Source: Streptomyces clavifer
GTDB lineage: Bacteria > Actinomycetota > Actinomycetes > Streptomycetales > Streptomycetaceae
DNA length: 64,000 nt
Reading direction: 5' to 3'
Assembly: GCA_014651175.1 (NCBI GenBank)
Contig: BMWJ01000014.1
Coordinates: 112,117 to 176,116, forward strand
In this document: piece after piece, positions 40,917 to 49,832 of the stretch
Position numbering within the stretch: the first letter of the stretch is position 1
Layout of the letters: each line of letters begins with the position of its first letter
Program-made: the position numbers and the translations under genes
The notes under the pieces: generated by a model
The model's input: the letters and a program-made list of their open reading frames with translations, nothing else
Database searches by the model: none
What the model was told of the DNA's origin: nothing

Positions 40917-42167
40917 ATGCAGGCACTGTATGCCGTCCGTTTCGAGGTCCAGTCCACGCGTGACCCGGCGCAGACCTACGGCCGCCTCCGAGACCACCTC
41001 GTCCGTTGGCTCGGCTTCAGCGGGGGTGCCCAAGCGCCTACAAAGGCGGATCTGGAGCAGGATGGCAGGGCCGTGCTTCCGGAAAAGCCTCCAGGTCACG
41101 GCGTCCGTACTCTTGTCTGGACCGTTGCAGGCGACGGGCGTACCCAGGCTCTGCGCGTGACCGTCCACCAACCGCTGCCCGACGGGGAAGCGCACTTCGT
41201 CACCCGCGTGACCGTCTCCGCCTCGGACGGCGGCAGCGGCGGACTTCGCGTTGTGATGGGCAGGGAGATCCCCAACGGCTGGATCGCCCCCGTACAGGAT
41301 CCGACGCTCAGGCGCCCCCATCTTGTCCGGGCAGCGCTGGCCGATGGTGAACTCGACATGCGGGTACTCGGCCAGCGAGCGACCGGACGGTACGAGAAAA
41401 TCCGCGACGGGGACCACGCAGCGATACTCACCGAGTCGCTCGCGACCAGCACACGTCTGCCTATCCTTCTGGTTCACCCCAGAGACGACGCGGGCTGGGC
41501 CACGGCAGCCCGTGCCTCGGAGCAGCTGGCAGGACTTGCCCAGGTGGTCACCTTGAACTACCTGACCGCACAGGCCATGCAGCGTGTGCACACGCACGTG
41601 GCCGTTCCCAACGGAGGTGCCCGGCTGGTCTGGCCCAATCTCTCGCTCGGGCATCCCGCCTATTCCCGGGCGGAGGTGTGCGAGCAGTCCTTTGTCGATA
41701 CGACGCTCATGCCGTCGCTTGCCCAGCTCTCCGTGATCGCTCGGAGCGGTGACACGGCCTGGGAGACGGCGCGGCAAGCCTCGCAGCGGTCCGCCGCGCG
41801 CAGGGCGGCGGACCAGCTGGCTCGTGCTCAGGCCTCCGGGAACAAGACCGCTGAGCTCGACGTACTCAGGAATCGCGTACAGCAGCTCGACGAGGACGCC
41901 AGGTTCTGGGAGAACACGGCTCAGGGCTACATGGACGAACGTGACAAGGCTCAGACCGAGGCCACTGCCGCCGGGAATCTGCGGCAGGAGCGGGATACGT
42001 GGAAGGAGCTGTACCTGGAACTGTCAGCGGGCGGAGGCACGGAGGCGGTCACCGATCCCTGGAGCCGGATTCCAACCCTGTCGGGCGACGCGGTGCCGAC
42101 CTTCGACGAGCTGACCCGTGTGTCGGAAGAGCGGATCGTTTTCACACCGAACGCGGTACGCAGCTAA
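40917..42167 (+). CDS. Hypothetical protein with coiled-coil C-terminus
   Basis: 416-aa protein. Residues 1-200 form an alpha/beta domain (MQALYAVRFEVQSTRDPAQT, VRTLVWTVAGDGRTQALRVT, then LPILLVHPRDDAGW). Residues about 200-280 include QVVTLNYLTAQAMQ and LVWPNLSLGHPAYS. From about 295 to 385 there is a coiled coil (LARAQASGNKTAELDVLRNR). No family is recognised, though the build resembles proteins in defence islands. The C-terminus ends abruptly after SEERIVFTPNAVRS; another frame continues NSDAEILDYLK, so a frameshift or truncation is possible. Starts ATG after GAGGAGAG. Confidence 0.55.
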   Translation: MQALYAVRFEVQSTRDPAQTYGRLRDHLVRWLGFSGGAQAPTKADLEQDGRAVLPEKPPGHGVRTLVWTVAGDGRTQALRVTVHQPLPDGEAHFVTRVTVSASDGGSGGLRVVMGREIPNGWIAPVQDPTLRRPHLVRAALADGELDMRVLGQRATGRYEKIRDGDHAAILTESLATSTRLPILLVHPRDDAGWATAARASEQLAGLAQVVTLNYLTAQAMQRVHTHVAVPNGGARLVWPNLSLGHPAYSRAEVCEQSFVDTTLMPSLAQLSVIARSGDTAWETARQASQRSAARRAADQLARAQASGNKTAELDVLRNRVQQLDEDARFWENTAQGYMDERDKAQTEATAAGNLRQERDTWKELYLELSAGGGTEAVTDPWSRIPTLSGDAVPTFDELTRVSEERIVFTPNAVRS

Positions 42168-42243
42168 CAGCGATGCGGAGATCCTGGATTACCTGAAGTG
42201 ACCGAGGTGCGCTACATCCGGTTCCTGACGCACGGTGACGGAT

Positions 42244-42269
42244 GGGCTGGGCGCATGCGTGCCCAGCCC
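42244..42269. terminator. 9-bp stem hairpin
   Basis: GGGCTGGGC (42244-42252) and GCCCAGCCC (42261-42269) around an 8-base loop, between convergent genes 40917-42167 and 42389-43897. Confidence 0.65.
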
Positions 42270-42388
42270 CCGCGCATTTCCGGCTGCCATTGCCGATCCC
42301 TGCCGTCCGGCCCAGGTCTACGTGATGCGACGTCTCCACACACTTCTGTCCGATACGGGCGGCCCACGGTGACGGCCTTCGGAGAAGG

Positions 42389-43897
42389 TCAGTCCGCGCG
42401 GCAGAACGTGTCCTTCGCGGGCATCTCGCCCTCGACGAGGTAGCGCGTGGCGGTGTTCAACGCGCAGGGGTTCTTGCCCAGGACGTACACGCCGTGCCCG
42501 CTGTCGTCGACAGTGACCAACCGCGCCCGGTCGCCGAACTTCTCGCGCAGCATCTTCCCGCCCCGATGCGGGGTCGACGCGTCCCGCCGGTTCTGCAGGA
42601 GCAGCACGTTGCGAGGGCCTTCGGTGTCGACCTCCACGGGCGGTTCGGCGGGGGCGTACGGCCAGAAGGCACATGGTGTGATGTTGGCGGTGGCGGCGCC
42701 GAACAACGGGTAGCGTTCGCGGTCCTCGGTGACGCCCCGCCGGTAGGTATTGACGTCCTCGGGCCACTCGACGTCGTTGCAGGTGACGGAGAGGAACACG
42801 GTCAGGGCGTTGTCGGCCGGTGACAATGCCCTGTCCGCCGATTTCTTGGGAACGGGTGACAGGCTGCGGGCCGCCGCCTGGTCGCCTGCGAGCAGCGCCT
42901 GCCAGGTCTGCGCCAGCTTGGGGTACTGCGTCTGCTTGAACAGGTGGCCGAATGTCAGGAGCCGGAAGAGGCTGCCATCGATCCCGGCGACTGGAGCCTT
43001 GTCGAGTGTGCCGGCAATGGTGAGGTAGGTCGCCCGGACCTGTTCGGGGGTGCGGCCCAGGCCGTAGCTGTCGTGCCGGCGGGTGGCCCACCGTGCGAAG
43101 TCCGGCAGGGTCTGCTCCATGCCGAGCGCGTAGCGGCGCATGCTGTCGCGGTCGAGGTGGGTGTCTCCGATGTTGCTGTCGAGCACAATCCGGTCGGAGC
43201 GCTCGGGAAACATCGACGCGTAGGCGGCGCCAAGTGCCGTGCCGTAGGAGTAGCCCAGGTAGCTGGTCTTCTCCTCGCCGAGCGCGGCCCGGATCCGGTC
43301 CAGGTCGCGGGCGGTGTTCGCGGTGGTGAGGTGGCGCAGTCGGCCGTCGTCGTCGTTGTCAGCGCACTGCTCGGCCGCCCGCTCGGCGATCTTCGCCTGT
43401 GCGGTGACCGCGGCGTCGTCGACCGCGTAGGGCGGGATGTTGGAGTAGTAGGGGCTGTCCGTGGTGAAGCCGCAGCTGACGGGTGTGGAATGACCGATCC
43501 CGCGGGTGTCCATCCCGATCAGGTCGTAGCGGTCGGTGACGCTGCTGGGCAGGCCCTGGGCCACCAGCAGCGCGGACAGCGCCAGCCCGGACCCGCCGGG
43601 GCCGCCCGGGTTGAGCATGAGGACGCCGCGCCTCTTGCCCGGGTCGGCGGCCAGCCGGGAGACGGTGAGGTCGATCTGCTCGCCCCGCGGGGCGGCGTAG
43701 TTCAGCGGCACGGGCACGGTGGCACACTGCAGCTCGGTCGGAGCGGCTTCTGCCACGACGTCTTCGGGGCACTGGCCCCACTTCACCTGCGGCGTCTTGG
43801 GCTCCTCGGCGGCGGCGGGCACGGTGGCCAGCGAGCCGCCCAGGCCGAGGACCGCCAGGAGGGCCAGGCTCCGGCCGACGCTGCTTTGTCGTTTCAT
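42389..43897 (-). CDS. Secreted alpha/beta-hydrolase, tripeptidyl aminopeptidase-like (S33)
   Basis: 502-aa protein with a signal peptide (residues 1 to about 30: KRQSSVGRSLALLAVLGLGG then ATVPAAAEE). Catalytic nucleophile Ser217 in LGYSYGT; oxyanion region NPGGPGGSG; acidic residue in NRRDASTP; His in VDDSGHGVYV; TAP-type C-terminal domain ending in CALNTATRYLVEG. Members release N-terminal tripeptides or dipeptides, or hydrolyse esters, outside the cell. GGAG precedes the ATG. It is divergent from a MerR regulator, and a promoter with MerR spacing points to it. Confidence 0.88.
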   Translation of the reverse strand: MKRQSSVGRSLALLAVLGLGGSLATVPAAAEEPKTPQVKWGQCPEDVVAEAAPTELQCATVPVPLNYAAPRGEQIDLTVSRLAADPGKRRGVLMLNPGGPGGSGLALSALLVAQGLPSSVTDRYDLIGMDTRGIGHSTPVSCGFTTDSPYYSNIPPYAVDDAAVTAQAKIAERAAEQCADNDDDGRLRHLTTANTARDLDRIRAALGEEKTSYLGYSYGTALGAAYASMFPERSDRIVLDSNIGDTHLDRDSMRRYALGMEQTLPDFARWATRRHDSYGLGRTPEQVRATYLTIAGTLDKAPVAGIDGSLFRLLTFGHLFKQTQYPKLAQTWQALLAGDQAAARSLSPVPKKSADRALSPADNALTVFLSVTCNDVEWPEDVNTYRRGVTEDRERYPLFGAATANITPCAFWPYAPAEPPVEVDTEGPRNVLLLQNRRDASTPHRGGKMLREKFGDRARLVTVDDSGHGVYVLGKNPCALNTATRYLVEGEMPAKDTFCRAD

Positions 43898-43939
43898 GTC
43901 AAAGTCTCCGCATGCCGGTTCGTGGTCGTGGTCGCGACC

Positions 43940-44029
43940 ATCCCACTCCGTGCCCTTGGGGCAGGGTCAACAAGGGCCGGCGCGGAACCGGCCGGTGGTT
44001 GACCGTGCCCCAGGGGCACGGTTTTGAAT
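43940..44029. promoter_or_regulatory. Divergent MerR-type promoters with 19-bp spacers
   Basis: Leftward: -35 TTGACC (43965-43970), spacer 43946-43964, -10 TGGGAT (43940-43945). Rightward: -35 TTGACC (43999-44004), spacer 44005-44023, -10 TTGAAT (44024-44029). Both spacers are 19 bp and carry a dyad (TGCCCCA-GGGGCA type); the two sites are inverted copies matching at 22 of 24 bases. A 19-bp spacer is the classic MerR operator design. Confidence 0.8.
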
Positions 44030-44064
44030 GGCTGCCGGGAACGAGGCTGGAGAAAGGGATCCTG

Positions 44065-44889
44065 GTGGCGTGGAGTACGCGTCAGTTGGCGGAACTCGCG
44101 GGCACGACGACCAAGGCCGTCCGGCACTACCATGAGATCGGCCTGCTGGACGAGCCGGAACGGGCGTCCAACGGCTACAAACGGTACGGCGTCAGCCACC
44201 TGGTCCGCCTGCTGCGCATCCGGCGACTGACCGACCTCGGCGTGGCCCTCGCGGACGTCCCCTCGGTCGAGAGCGGCGACGAGAAGGCGCGGCAGGTCCT
44301 CCGGGGCCTGGACGCCGAACTTGCGGCGGACATCGAACGCCGGCAGCGGATGCGGCGGGAACTGGCGGCAGTCATGGAGAACCGGGCCGCGCTCGACATG
44401 CCCCAGCACTTCAGGACACTCGCCGACGACCTGCCCGAGACCCAGCGTTCCTTGTTGATGGCCTACTCCAGCATCCTGACACCCGTGGCGATGGCCGCCC
44501 TCCAGGAACAGCTCGCAGGACCTCGCGGGGATCTCGACGCGGAATTCGCGGCGCTCGAGGAGGACGCTTCCGACGAGGTGCGGCAGCGGCTGGCGGAACG
44601 AATGGTGCCTGATGTCCGCCAACAGCACCGGGACCACCCCGGCCTGGCCGACCTGGCGTCGTCCTCGCACCGGGAAACGGCGGTCGCCGAGTCGGTCGTC
44701 GTACATGCGCTGGTCGAGTACTACAACCGCGCCCACCTCGACGTGCTGCAACGCGTCCACGCGATCCTCTCCGAGGACGACACCACGGAGAGCGAAAGCA
44801 ACGACGCCCGGGGGTCAGCCGGTGTGCCGGTCTCTGGACGCGGGCCCCTGGGGCCCTCGCCCCATTCGATCCCACCCGGAGCGGCATAG
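44065..44889 (+). CDS. MerR-family transcriptional regulator
   Basis: 274-aa regulator. N-terminal MerR winged helix: WSTRQLAELAGTTTKAVRHY then YHEIGLLDEPERASNGYKRY; a coiled-coil dimerisation region near residues 75-125; then an unassigned effector domain (SYSSI-, FAALEEDAS-type helical). It should bind both 19-bp-spacer promoters upstream, controlling itself and the secreted peptidase. GTG start with GGAGAAAGG upstream. The C-terminal 25 residues are low-complexity and may not be conserved. Confidence 0.87.
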   Translation: MAWSTRQLAELAGTTTKAVRHYHEIGLLDEPERASNGYKRYGVSHLVRLLRIRRLTDLGVALADVPSVESGDEKARQVLRGLDAELAADIERRQRMRRELAAVMENRAALDMPQHFRTLADDLPETQRSLLMAYSSILTPVAMAALQEQLAGPRGDLDAEFAALEEDASDEVRQRLAERMVPDVRQQHRDHPGLADLASSSHRETAVAESVVVHALVEYYNRAHLDVLQRVHAILSEDDTTESESNDARGSAGVPVSGRGPLGPSPHSIPPGAA

Positions 44890-44984
44890 GGATGGGCGGT
44901 TGCCCATACTCGCGCCAGCACGATCTCCCCGGTCGGACCGCGGCCGAGTCAGCACCCCTTCCGGCAACTCCGGTCTGCCGACCG

Positions 44985-45050
44985 TGACGCTCGTTTGACG
45001 CTCAGGGGCCCGCACTCAGGCCGAAGAGCCAAGAGAAGGGCGCTGACCTG
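44985..45050 (+). repeat. Putative right attachment site: arms then core (attR-type)
   Basis: TGACGCTCGTTTGACGCTC at 44985-45003, followed by a stretch ending GAGCCAAGAGAAGGGCGCTG then ACCTGAGG (to about 45050). This latter part resembles the methyltransferase gene end (GAGCCTGCCGAAAAGGCTG then CCTGACCTG). Right of it the DNA changes to ordinary gene content. The rest of 44890-45315 shows no gene. Confidence 0.6.
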
Positions 45051-45315
45051 AGGATCCACGAAAATTATCAGGCCGACCTCTGGCGAAGCGCCTCGGCGTG
45101 GGTGGCAGAGCCGTTCCGGCACACGTACTCGACCCCGGGACGCTCGAGCAGGGGGGCGCGGGGGAGGGCCCGAACGCGCGGCCGGGGGGTGCGCGGTTCC
45201 CGTGCAGGTCGCAGGGCCCCTTCGCCGGTGCGAGCATGGGACCAGGCGTCCGCGGTCGCTCACCCCGCCCGGCGGTGCCGGTCCACGCCTCCTGACCGGG
45301 AGAGGAGCAGCCCTC

Positions 45316-46089
45316 GTGGCCGACCATCCGACGCAGAGACCGGACGGGGAGCCGCGCAGGTCCGAGGGCGTGGCGTTCGCGCGCCGGATGCGCAGGGACT
45401 TCCAGCGCATCGAGATGGAGTACGAGTTCGCCGTCGACGAGGTGCTGACCAAGGTGTCGATCCTGCGCAGGGAATTCCTCCACCTGCACCGGTACAACCC
45501 GATCGAGCACGTCGGCTCCCGGGTCAAGTCCACCGGGAGCATCCTGCGGAAAGTGGCACGCCTCAACATCGCCCCCACGCCCGAGGCGATCCGGGCCGGC
45601 ATCCAGGACATCGCCGGAGTGCGTATCACGTGCAGTTTCATCGCCGACACCTACCAGGTCCTGGAGGCGCTCATCTCGCAGGACGATGTGCGCGTACTCC
45701 AGGTCAAGGACTACATCGCCGCCCCGAAGCCCAACGGTTACAAGAGTCTGCACGCGCTCATCGAGATTCCGGTGTTCCTCAGTACGGGTCCGGTCCCCGT
45801 GACCGTGGAGGTACAGATCCGGACGATCGCCATGGACTTCTGGGCCAGCCTGGAGCACAAGATCTATTACAAGTACGAGGGTCAGGTGCCGCCCGGCCTC
45901 GTCGCCAGCCTGACCGAGGCCGCGCACCTCGCCGAGCAGCTCGACCAGCGCATGGAGGAACTGCACACGGAGGTGCGCGAGGGCGAGCGCTTCGAGGACG
46001 CCACACCGGACATGGAGGAGCAGTTGCTCATGCGGCTGTGGGACAGCACCCGCTCGGGGGACGCGACCGAGGGGCCGTCGGCGGGCTGA
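45316..46089 (+). CDS. Small alarmone synthetase (RelA/SpoT-like ppGpp synthetase)
   Basis: 257-aa single-domain (p)ppGpp synthetase of the RelQ/YjbM class, without hydrolase or regulatory domains. Synthetase motifs: HVGSRVKSTGSILRK, IQDIAGVRITCSFIADTYQV, DYIAAPKPNGYKSLHALIEI, VEVQIRTIAMDFWASLEHKI-YYK. It transfers pyrophosphate from ATP to GTP/GDP. GTG at 45316 has AGGAG nine bases upstream; the frame is open further 5' but without family similarity. Some small synthetases act in toxin or defence settings; this one lies just outside the accessory region. Confidence 0.87.
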   Translation: MADHPTQRPDGEPRRSEGVAFARRMRRDFQRIEMEYEFAVDEVLTKVSILRREFLHLHRYNPIEHVGSRVKSTGSILRKVARLNIAPTPEAIRAGIQDIAGVRITCSFIADTYQVLEALISQDDVRVLQVKDYIAAPKPNGYKSLHALIEIPVFLSTGPVPVTVEVQIRTIAMDFWASLEHKIYYKYEGQVPPGLVASLTEAAHLAEQLDQRMEELHTEVREGERFEDATPDMEEQLLMRLWDSTRSGDATEGPSAG

Positions 46090-46477
46090 CGTCGGTTCCC
46101 GCGACGCGGTGAAAGCGGCCGTGGACGCGCTCGCCGTGTCCGACGCCGCCGGGCCGGCCCGCTTCGACGTCAAGATGTCGATCATCGTCCCAGGCTCCTT
46201 CACCCGCGGCCACAGCCACTTCGCCACCGGCGGCCATCCCGGCGACCAGAGCTTCGTTCCCGACTACGGGGCGCACTACGCCGCGCTGGTGGACCAGGTT
46301 TCCCAGCGCCTGGCGGCGCTCGCCCCGGCCGACGCCGACGTTCCCCAGGTAGCCGATGTTCACACCCTGCCCGCGATCATGGCCATCGCCCTCGACGCCG
46401 CCAACGCCCACGACTCCGACGGGTTTTCGGCCGGATCCGGCCGTGCCCCGTCGCGGTACGGGCCGCTGCGGGCCTGC
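46090..46477 (+). other. Coding-like stretch of unclear status
   Basis: A plus-strand frame from 46109 reads VKMSIIVPGSFTRGHSHFAT, DQSFVPDYGAHYAALVDQVS and VADVHTLPAIMAIALDAANA, then loses protein-like character at about 46440, where a minus-strand hydrolase remnant begins. It may be a C-terminally truncated gene. I do not recognise a family, and no clear ribosome site is seen. Confidence 0.3.
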
Positions 46478-46840
46478 ATCCGCCGATCCGATACCGAGGC
46501 GGCGGACCGTGAACAGCAGGACGTGACGGGGTACCAGGTCGGTCTCGTCGTGGCGCAGTTCATGCAGGCGGCCCTCGACCGAGAGGTGCGAGCTGGCGTC
46601 CGCCGTGACGCGCGTGGCGAGGCGGCGGCCGGCCCGGGGGTCGGTCAAGGTGTCCGCGGTGCCGTGCGCGATGAGACACGGTGCCTGCCATCGCGGGGCG
46701 TCCGCCCAGACGTCTGCCGCGATGTCGAGGGACCTGGCGGCCACGAGCAGAGCGAGTCGCCGGTGTGCCACCAGCGGGCCCTGCCGCGTCTGCTCTACCA
46801 CGTCCTGGTGACCGCTCACCGTGCCCGCCAACGCACCTGA
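46478..46840 (-). pseudogene. Fragment of an alpha/beta-hydrolase (lysophospholipase-like)
   Basis: Minus strand reads VVEQTRQGPLVAHRRLALLV, then WQAPCLIAHGTADTLTDPRA, then LSVEGRLHELRHDETDL. This matches the C-terminal third of monoacylglycerol-lipase-like hydrolases (lid, LxxHGxxDxLxDP acid loop, and the His near the end). The N-terminal half with the nucleophile is absent. Overlaps the end of the doubtful plus-strand stretch. Confidence 0.5.
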
Positions 46841-46874
46841 CCGGCGTTGCTGCTTCGGACCGTGGACGACCCGC

Positions 46875-47549
46875 TCAAGGAGCGAACGCGTTGCCCCTCG
46901 GTGCCGCACCGGCGGCGGCCGGAGACCCGGGGACGACCAACCGGCTCTCGTATGCGAGTACGACGAGCTGGGATCTCCTCGACACCGCGAGTTTGTGCAT
47001 GATCCGGTTGACATGTGACTTGACGGTGAGCGGGCTCACGCCGAGTGCGTCAGCGATGGCGGAGTTGTCGGGCCGGGTGGCGACAAGGGCGAGCACTTCG
47101 CGTTCACGCCGGGTCAGTGGCGTCAGCGCGTTGTGCGGGGCCGGCGTCAAGGGTGCTTGGGCGGGTGCGGGCGAGATGACCATCGCCCCTCGGCAGATGA
47201 CATCGAGTGCCGTGAGGAACTCACCGGCTTCGAGGTGGGGACCGAGCACGCCGCTGACTCCTGCGCCCGTCAGGGACGGCAGTTCGCTCGGAGGGATCTT
47301 TCCGAGCACGACGACTCGGGTCCGCGCGGCGGCCTGATGCAGCCGCACCTGGGCTGCCGCGGATGTGGGGCGATCGAGTTCCTGAGCCTCGACAATCAGA
47401 AGGTCGCAGGTCGTCGCGGTCAGAGTGGTGACGGCTTCGGAGAGGCTCGCGGTCTGGGCCGGGCGGGCGAAGGCCGGCGATGCGGCGATGATGTGCCGGT
47501 AGGCGTCTCGGACGAGTGCGGGGCCGCCCGCGAGGATTACACGGTGCAT
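46875..47549 (-). CDS. LuxR-type regulator with degenerate receiver domain
   Basis: 224-aa protein. C-terminal LuxR/NarL HTH is clear: LTPLTRREREVLALVATRPD, NSAIADALGVSPLTVKSHVN then RIMHKLAVSRRSQLVV. The N-terminal 120 residues have receiver-like size and pattern (MHRVILAGGPALVRDAYRHI, LLIVEAQELDR), but the acidic pocket is missing and the phosphoacceptor position reads Glu or Ala, so ordinary phosphorylation is unlikely. It sits 70 bp downstream of the MMPL gene on the same strand with a hairpin between them. Confidence 0.78.
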   Translation of the reverse strand: MHRVILAGGPALVRDAYRHIIAASPAFARPAQTASLSEAVTTLTATTCDLLIVEAQELDRPTSAAAQVRLHQAAARTRVVVLGKIPPSELPSLTGAGVSGVLGPHLEAGEFLTALDVICRGAMVISPAPAQAPLTPAPHNALTPLTRREREVLALVATRPDNSAIADALGVSPLTVKSHVNRIMHKLAVSRRSQLVVLAYESRLVVPGSPAAAGAAPRGNAFAP

Positions 47550-47572
47550 GGGCGTCCTTCGGGCAGGGGTGT

Positions 47573-47603
47573 GGGCCCGCGGTGCCGTGGCGACCGCGGG
47601 CCC
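47573..47603 (-). terminator. 11-bp stem terminator after the MMPL gene
   Basis: GGGCCCGCGGT (47573-47583) and ACCGCGGGCCC (47593-47603) around a nine-base loop, just past the MMPL stop. Confidence 0.75.
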
Positions 47604-47618
47604 CTGGGGCGAAGGCTG

Positions 47619-49832
47619 TCAGCGCTGGTGGTCCGCCGGGCCGGCGTAGCTCGGTTCGAGGACTGCGGGAGCGGCGGGGGCGTGCGTGGCGAGTTTCTCG
47701 CCTTCGATGTCGACGTTGGGCAGGATGCGGTCGATCCAGGCGGGCAGGGACCAGGCGCGCTTGCCGAGGAGGGCGAGGGCTGCCGGGACGATCGTCATGC
47801 GGACGACGAACGCGTCGAGGGCGACGGCGATGGCCAGGCCGACGCCGAGTGCCTTGATCATGGCGTCGTGGGAGCCGACGAAGCCGACGAAGACGCTGAT
47901 CATGATGAGGGCCGCGGCGGTGACGACGGTGGCGCTGTGCTTGAAGCCCGTCTCGACCGCGGTGCGGGCGTCGGCTCCGTGGACGTATGCCTCGCGCATG
48001 CGGGTCACCAGGAACACCTGGTAGTCCATCGCGAGGCCGAACATGATGCCGACCATGAGGACGGGCATCAGGCTCATGATGGGGCCCGTCTGTTCGAGGC
48101 CGACGAGGTCCTTCAGCCAGCCCCACTGGAAGACGGCGACGAGGGCGCCGAGGGAAGCCAGTACGGAGAGCAGGAATCCGAGGGCGGCCTTGACGGGTAC
48201 CAGGATGGACCGGAAGACGAGGATCAGCACGAGGACGGCGAGGCCGACGACGAGGGCCAGGTAGGGCACGATCGCCGCGCTGAACCTGTCGGAGATGTCG
48301 ATGTTGAGTGCCGTGGTGCCGGTCACGAGGGAACGGGCGCCGGTGTCCGACCGGAGGTCGCCCGCCTCGGCCCGGATGTCGGCGACGAGGGCCTTGGTCG
48401 CTTCGCTGCCCGGTGCGCTGTCGGGGATGACGGTGATGATGGCGGTGTCGCCGGCCTCGTTGAAGACGGCCGGGACGACGGCGGCCACGTCCGGCAGGTC
48501 GGCGAGGGACGTGCCGAGGCTTTCGGCGCCGGCGCGGGCGACAGCCGGGTCCTGGTCGTCGACGGTCACGGTGAGGGGGCCGTTGAATCCGGGCCCGAAG
48601 GACTCGGACAGCATGTCGTACGCCATGCGCTGGGTGGACGAGGCGGCCTTGGAGCCGTCGTCCGGCAGTCCGAGTTCGAGCTGGGTGGCCGGCAGGGCGA
48701 CCACGCCGAGGGCGACCACGGCCAGCAGGAGCATCCGGGCCGGCTTGCGCAGGACGTAGGAGATCCAGCGCTGCCCCAGCCCCGGCTTGGTGGTGTCGGC
48801 GGGGGCGGCCTTCTTGCGGTTCCTGCCCCGGACACGTTCGCCGGCGAAGCCGAGGAGTGCGGGAACCAGGGTGGTGGCGACGAGGACGGCGATGACGACG
48901 GCGCCGGCGGCGGCGAGTCCCATCGCGGTGAGGATGGGCAGGTTCACCACCGCGAGGCCCGCGAGGGCGATGACGACGGTCAGTCCCGCGAAGACGACGG
49001 CGGAGCCGGCGGTGCCGTTGGCGCGGGCGGCGGCCTCGCGGGCGTCGTGGCCGTCCGCGCGTTCGGAGCGGTAGCGGGACACGATGAAGAGGGCGTAGTC
49101 GATGCCGACCGCGATGCCCAGCATCGTGGCGAGAGCGGAGGCGTTGCTGTTGAGATCGAGCGGGCCGCTGAGAGCGGTGATGGCGGCGATGCTCACACCC
49201 ACTCCGACGAGTGCGGTCAGCAGGGGCAGTCCTGCTGCGGCGAGAGAGCCGAAGGTGATGAGGAGGATGACGGCTGCCAGGGCGAAGCCGATGGCCTCGG
49301 CCGTGTGGCTCTCCTCCGGCGCGGCCAGCGCGTTGCCGGTGGCTTCGACCGTCAGCCCTTGGTCGCGGCCGGATTCGAGGGCCCCGTCCAGGCCCGCGTG
49401 GTCGCCGTCGGTGAGGTCGGCGTCCTTGGCGGTGTAGGTGACCTCGGCGTACGCGGTGGTGCCGTCCGCACTCAGTGCCTTGCCGACGAAGGGATCGCTG
49501 ATCTGTGCGACACGGGCGGAGGAGCCCTTGACGTCGGCCAGAGTGGCTTCGAGGGCGGCCTTGTTCTCCGGGCTGCTGATCTTCTCGCCGTCGGGTGCGC
49601 GCAGCACGACGCGGGCGGTGGCTCCGTCGGCGTTGGCCGCGGGGAACTTCTCGCCCAGGAGGTCGAAGGCACGCTGGGCCTCCGTGCCGGGCAGAGTGAT
49701 GCTGGAACTGGCGGGGCCCGAGCTGTTGGCGGCGCCGAAGCCCACGGCGCCCAGGACGAGCGCCCAGAGAAGAAGGACCAGTCGGCGCCGCGTGAACGCG
49801 GCTCCGCCGATCTTGTGGAGGAAGGTGGCCAT
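47619..49832 (-). CDS. MMPL/RND-family membrane transporter
   Basis: 737-aa protein in two RND halves. Each half has one leading helix, a large external domain (about residues 40-180 and 400-540) and five further helices. Conserved parts include ALATMLGIAVGIDYALFIVS with YRSERADGHDAREAAARANG, and MVGIMFGLAMDYQVFLVTRM, where the Asp-Tyr pairs serve proton translocation. MMPL proteins export lipids, siderophores or antibiotics. The divergent upstream gene is a TetR regulator 185 bp away on the same strand, a likely controller. ATG with GGAG-type site. Confidence 0.9.
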   Translation of the reverse strand: MATFLHKIGGAAFTRRRLVLLLWALVLGAVGFGAANSSGPASSSITLPGTEAQRAFDLLGEKFPAANADGATARVVLRAPDGEKISSPENKAALEATLADVKGSSARVAQISDPFVGKALSADGTTAYAEVTYTAKDADLTDGDHAGLDGALESGRDQGLTVEATGNALAAPEESHTAEAIGFALAAVILLITFGSLAAAGLPLLTALVGVGVSIAAITALSGPLDLNSNASALATMLGIAVGIDYALFIVSRYRSERADGHDAREAAARANGTAGSAVVFAGLTVVIALAGLAVVNLPILTAMGLAAAGAVVIAVLVATTLVPALLGFAGERVRGRNRKKAAPADTTKPGLGQRWISYVLRKPARMLLLAVVALGVVALPATQLELGLPDDGSKAASSTQRMAYDMLSESFGPGFNGPLTVTVDDQDPAVARAGAESLGTSLADLPDVAAVVPAVFNEAGDTAIITVIPDSAPGSEATKALVADIRAEAGDLRSDTGARSLVTGTTALNIDISDRFSAAIVPYLALVVGLAVLVLILVFRSILVPVKAALGFLLSVLASLGALVAVFQWGWLKDLVGLEQTGPIMSLMPVLMVGIMFGLAMDYQVFLVTRMREAYVHGADARTAVETGFKHSATVVTAAALIMISVFVGFVGSHDAMIKALGVGLAIAVALDAFVVRMTIVPAALALLGKRAWSLPAWIDRILPNVDIEGEKLATHAPAAPAVLEPSYAGPADHQR

